A stretch of DNA of 64,000 nt from Nymphaea colorata. Its lineage: Eukaryota > Streptophyta > Magnoliopsida > Nymphaeales > Nymphaeaceae. A program made the translations under genes and the position numbers. The stretch lies in assembly GCF_008831285.2 (NCBI RefSeq), contig NC_045138.2:11108571-11172570 (forward strand), written 5' to 3'. This document shows, piece after piece, positions 61,077 through 64,000 of this stretch (within the stretch, counting starts at the first letter, position 1; the number at the start of each line of letters is the position of its first letter). Under the pieces are notes generated by a model that ran no database searches, was not told the DNA's origin, and saw nothing but the letters and a program-made list of their open reading frames with translations.

Positions 61077-61400
61077 CATTTTATTTGATTTGGGAAGGTC
61101 TTTATAATAGAGGAGATCTTTAGTTAGACATTCCTAAGCATGCTTTTTGTAATTTAGCCCAAACGAATGACCTATGCTACATGGGCAACTATATCACATG
61201 GATGTGGGGTGCGGGTGCTAGTGTGGATGCAGATGCGGATGCGGGTAAAAGTATAGCAATTTAAAAAAAAAAAAAAAAAAAAAAACAGTGTGAGTCTTTT
61301 ATTTGATTTGGGAAGGTCTTAAAAGAGGAGATCTTTAATTAGATGTTCCTAAGTATGAATTTTGTAATGTAGCCCAAACTAATGACCTATGTCACATGAA
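61077..61400. repeat. local tandem duplication in block B
   Basis: A segment starting 'ttatttgatttgggaaggtc' occurs at about 61079 and again at about 61297, each continuing to 'gcccaaac(g/t)aatgacctatg'. Block A has one copy (about 14883-14980). Each copy leads into a 'cacatgg/aatgt' MITE-like end. A poly(A)-like run (61260-61284) separates them. Confidence 0.75.
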
Positions 61401-61961
61401 TGTAGGGTGTGGGTGCATATGTGTATATATATACAAATACACAATACACATATATATATATATATAGTTAATTAACTGTCTAAAAGCCTAATTTCTCCAT
61501 ATTTACATTTTAGTCACATCTATAATAGGGCTAGCGTAGTCAGCTGTGCAACTAAAATGGACAGTTCATGCCCAACTGCAATGGACGTACCATGTTCGAG
61601 CTGCACCAGCACCTAATTCGTGTGTGCAGCAACTCCTTAGAAGCACCCATGTGACATAAATGGGTACAAACACCAATGTAAAGAATTTTCAAAAAACTTA
61701 GATGCAGAGAGACAGCCATTTATGTATGTATCAAATCCGTTTGTGTAGGCATATGCATATATAGCAGCAATAATTTTTTAAGCAATGAACACATATATTC
61801 ATTATTTATACTCATAAAATATAAATTACTAAAAAAATATACTAAGATATAGAAATATGAGGCTAACATGTCCAAGGTAAGTCTTGACACCTGCACCTGT
61901 GTCCAGCTACTCTGACATGAGTTTGGTGCTTTTCCAGGCTTATCCATGTGACATAGATAAT

Positions 61962-62224
61962 GACGTTTAACTTTGGTGCAAAACAAATGAAGAGTCCTAC
62001 TAAAGTTCCATATAAACCATTTGAAATGGATTTTGTAATGAAAAGATCAAATTGAACGTAATGATTTGATATTAGGAAAAAAGAAATCCAAGTTTTTCTT
62101 GGAGAAGAGGTGTTCTTGACAAGAGGTTTTTTTGAGTTGTGCACTATGTATAACCTAATCATGTTGTTTCCAATGCGGACAAAAGGGGGTTATTATGCAA
62201 TTTTTCTTGATGATTATTCTAGAC
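61962..62224. repeat. single diverged copy of the 265-bp unit
   Basis: One unit homologous to the block-A array. Its end encodes PMRTKGGYYAIFLDDYSRRS in the plus frame, a better match to the Copia integrase pattern (...FIDDYSRK) than the array units. This shows where the array unit came from. Confidence 0.85.
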
Positions 62225-62547
62225 GTTCCTTGATCTTTTATGATCTATTATATTTTAATTTGAATATCAGTTGATGGCCTTCTTCACAAGGATCTTGCAT
62301 TGCCTAATTATCTCTCTCCTTTGACAAACTTTTAATTGTGGCACCAAAAGCTTTAGGTTGGTGTTAAATTATGATTTACATGTCCGCATATGTGTATGCA
62401 TACTTATACATCTAATATGTATGTTAATAATTCAAGCACTGTACATGTTAATGTACATGTTACTATACATTCTGTTTTTTTTAAAAAAAAAAAAAAAGCA
62501 AATAATCATAGAAAATCACCCCCTTTTTTTCTTTTGAGAGTTGGCCA

Positions 62548-62915
62548 TGTTAACAGAAACACCGTGAAGGCTTTCAATGTGAATTACTTGGGAGATGAAA
62601 AGTCATATCTCTTAAGAGATGAAAAGTCATGTTTGTTGGGGGATGAAAAGTCATGTCTCTTAAGAGATGAAAAGACATGTCTCTTGAGAGATGAAAAGTC
62701 ATGTCTCTTGAGGGATGAAAAGTCATGTATGTTGAAAGATGAAAAGTCATGTCTCTTGGGAACTAGAGACCCCTTATGTAACTCCTCTATATAAATGAGT
62801 CTCTCCATCAAAGGAAGGCAAGTAAGAAATGATAGAGCAGTGGACGTAGGCCATTGGCTGAACCACTTTAAAAATTCATGTCCCTTTAATTATTTCTTCA
62901 TTTTCATTTCTTACA
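62548..62915 (+). mobile_element. probable 368-bp solo LTR (Copia-like) with U3 repeats
   Basis: The sequence starts TGTTAACAG and ends CTTACA; flanking 5-mers GGCCA and GGCCC match at 4 of 5. It has a TATA box (CTCTATATAAATG, about 62786-62798) followed by 'gtggacgtaggccattggct' and 'gaaccac', a pattern I recall from plant Copia LTRs. The block-B-specific insertion is larger (about 62267-62988), so the borders are only probable. Confidence 0.55.
62592..62759 (+). repeat. 7 x 24-bp tandem repeat
   Basis: Seven units of 'gagatgaaaagtcatgtctc' plus four bases, with small changes. They lie directly upstream of the TATA box of the putative LTR. Because 24 is a multiple of 3, they give open frames on both strands (octapeptides LLRDEKSC and HDFSSLKR); no coding role is implied. 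Confidence 0.93.
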
Positions 62916-63222
62916 GGCCCTTCCTTGGTTGAGTTTACGACTCAGTGAATGTCTATTTGGCCAGTTAGTCGAGAATTCCGAGAACATAGAGGCACTCTAC
63001 ATCCATCGTGGTGTTTCATTCATAGACAACCGGATGGGCTTCATGCATCAAGATTGAAGACACTTCCATAGAAATTGCACCGGTATAGATTTATAATTTG
63101 AAACGCACTTCAAAAACTTGTCACAAGAGTGTTGTCATATGCATGTCTAACAGCCATATCATATGATAAGCCTTGGCAGAGATTAGAAATGGTACAACAC
63201 CTCCATTCTTGAGTTTCTATCT

Positions 63223-64000
63223 AAAAGCTCCCCTTAAAGAGCCTTAGACACTGTTAGGAGGCTTGTGAGACGGCAACAGAAAGATGTTGTGCCCTTGAGA
63301 AAGCAACAAATTGGGGTTATATTTGTGCTTGGGAGATTGACCTCGAATTGGAGAAAGTGTGTTTCCACTTGTCCTGCGGAAAGTGGTTTTCATTGTGAAA
63401 GGATTATATAATCTTTTGGTTTAACCGTAGACTTAAGCCGTTTGGAAGATATACTTTCAAACAGTCCCACACGGAAATGGTACATGCTTTTGTAAAGTTG
63501 ACGATCCTCCAAGAATAACTTGTAACTTTAGTAGACTGATTTTAACAAAAATTTCTCGTTTGAAGCATCATCTAAATGGATGCATGAAAATGTTGCCCCA
63601 TGAACGTTTAAGCTAAAGAATTTCAATGCCTTTCATAGTTTATTGAAAATAGTCGACACCCATACCCGTATTAGCAACCGTACCTATAATACCTATCTAA
63701 AGATCATTAATTTTTTATTTTGTCCTTTTATGATGTAAGAAAAAATGGATACTAAAAATATTGGTTGATCACAAACAATTCAACAAATTGTAAACTTGTC
63801 AGTAGAACGACGGCTTCAGAGTACTGGTCATTTTTCAGGACTACATGTGCTAGTCAAGTCATTACATCAATCCATAGCTACAATATCGTAATATTTTCAA
63901 AAGTAGTGCAAAATTAACAAAAAATGAAAGATACTTAAAAAACATTTGAAATCAAGTTATTGCCATTTTTTTGATTTATTTTTATTTCATTTTCTATTTT
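63223..64000. other. intergenic, nothing recognised
   Basis: AT-rich. A short 'acacccatacccgtattagc' segment near 63657 resembles MITE-end sequence seen elsewhere in the window, but no partner end is visible. Confidence 0.4.

Larger units (their letters stand above)
57265..63222. repeat. segmental duplication, block B
   Basis: Homologous to 10360-19213 in the same order and orientation, about 44-47 kb apart, with visible divergence throughout. It holds one 265-bp unit instead of 14 and lacks the block-A MITE and GC-rich insert. It carries its own MITE, a local duplication and an LTR with 24-bp repeats. It begins almost at the 5' end of the PPR gene. Confidence 0.88.

Noticed and set aside
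62390-62794. Repeat protein with LLRDEKSC units
   Set aside because: A 24-bp DNA repeat gives open frames on both strands. The position just before a TATA box suggests LTR U3 DNA rather than protein.

Overview
The window looks like nuclear DNA from a flowering plant. It is AT-rich and sparsely genic. It carries spliceosomal introns, an intronless DYW-type pentatricopeptide (PPR) editing-factor gene, Copia elements primed by initiator tRNA-Met, plant L1-like LINEs and hAT transposons. The species cannot be named from the sequence. Only three host genes are supported: (1) a minus-strand exon of an IDM2/IDM3-like alpha-crystallin (HSP20-like) protein, 2204-3170, with its 3' exons outside the window; (2) a minus-strand two-exon gene for a 117-residue coiled-coil protein, exons 29222-29401 and 20631-20804, split by an 8.4-kb intron that hosts a whole hAT transposon; (3) an intact minus-strand PPR-DYW gene, 54616-57213, very similar to Arabidopsis OTP84 (At3g57430).

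Layout: 1-3.2 kb IDM-like gene; 3.6-4.6 kb a hAT-like MITE; 5.0-9.0 kb a Copia retrotransposon with both LTRs and target-site duplications (TSDs) but no recognisable gag; 9.2-9.9 kb a second MITE; 10.36-19.2 kb duplicated block A, which contains 14 tandem copies of a 265-bp unit; 20.6-29.4 kb the coiled-coil gene with the hAT element at 24705-28073; 30.0-31.6 kb a MITE and a 5'-truncated LINE with TSDs; 32.1-38.0 kb a degenerate minus-strand LINE; 38.85-39.6 kb a Copia reverse-transcriptase relic; 41.05-46.85 kb a full-length plus-strand LINE with a 15-bp TSD; 49.34-53.68 kb a 4.3-kb solo LTR with a TSD; 54.6-57.2 kb the PPR gene; 57.26-63.2 kb duplicated block B, homologous to block A in the same orientation; 63.2-64 kb nothing recognised.

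The most informative structure is the pair of diverged direct duplicates, A and B. Each serves as an outgroup for the other. B has one copy of the 265-bp unit where A has 14, and B has the empty site of a 482-bp MITE present in A. B in turn carries insertions that A lacks. The array has an internal order (dimers, then trimers) consistent with recent unequal exchange, and its unit includes the first conserved aspartate region of a Copia integrase. Mobile-element boundaries were set by eye from terminal repeats and TSDs; identity percentages and dates were not computed.
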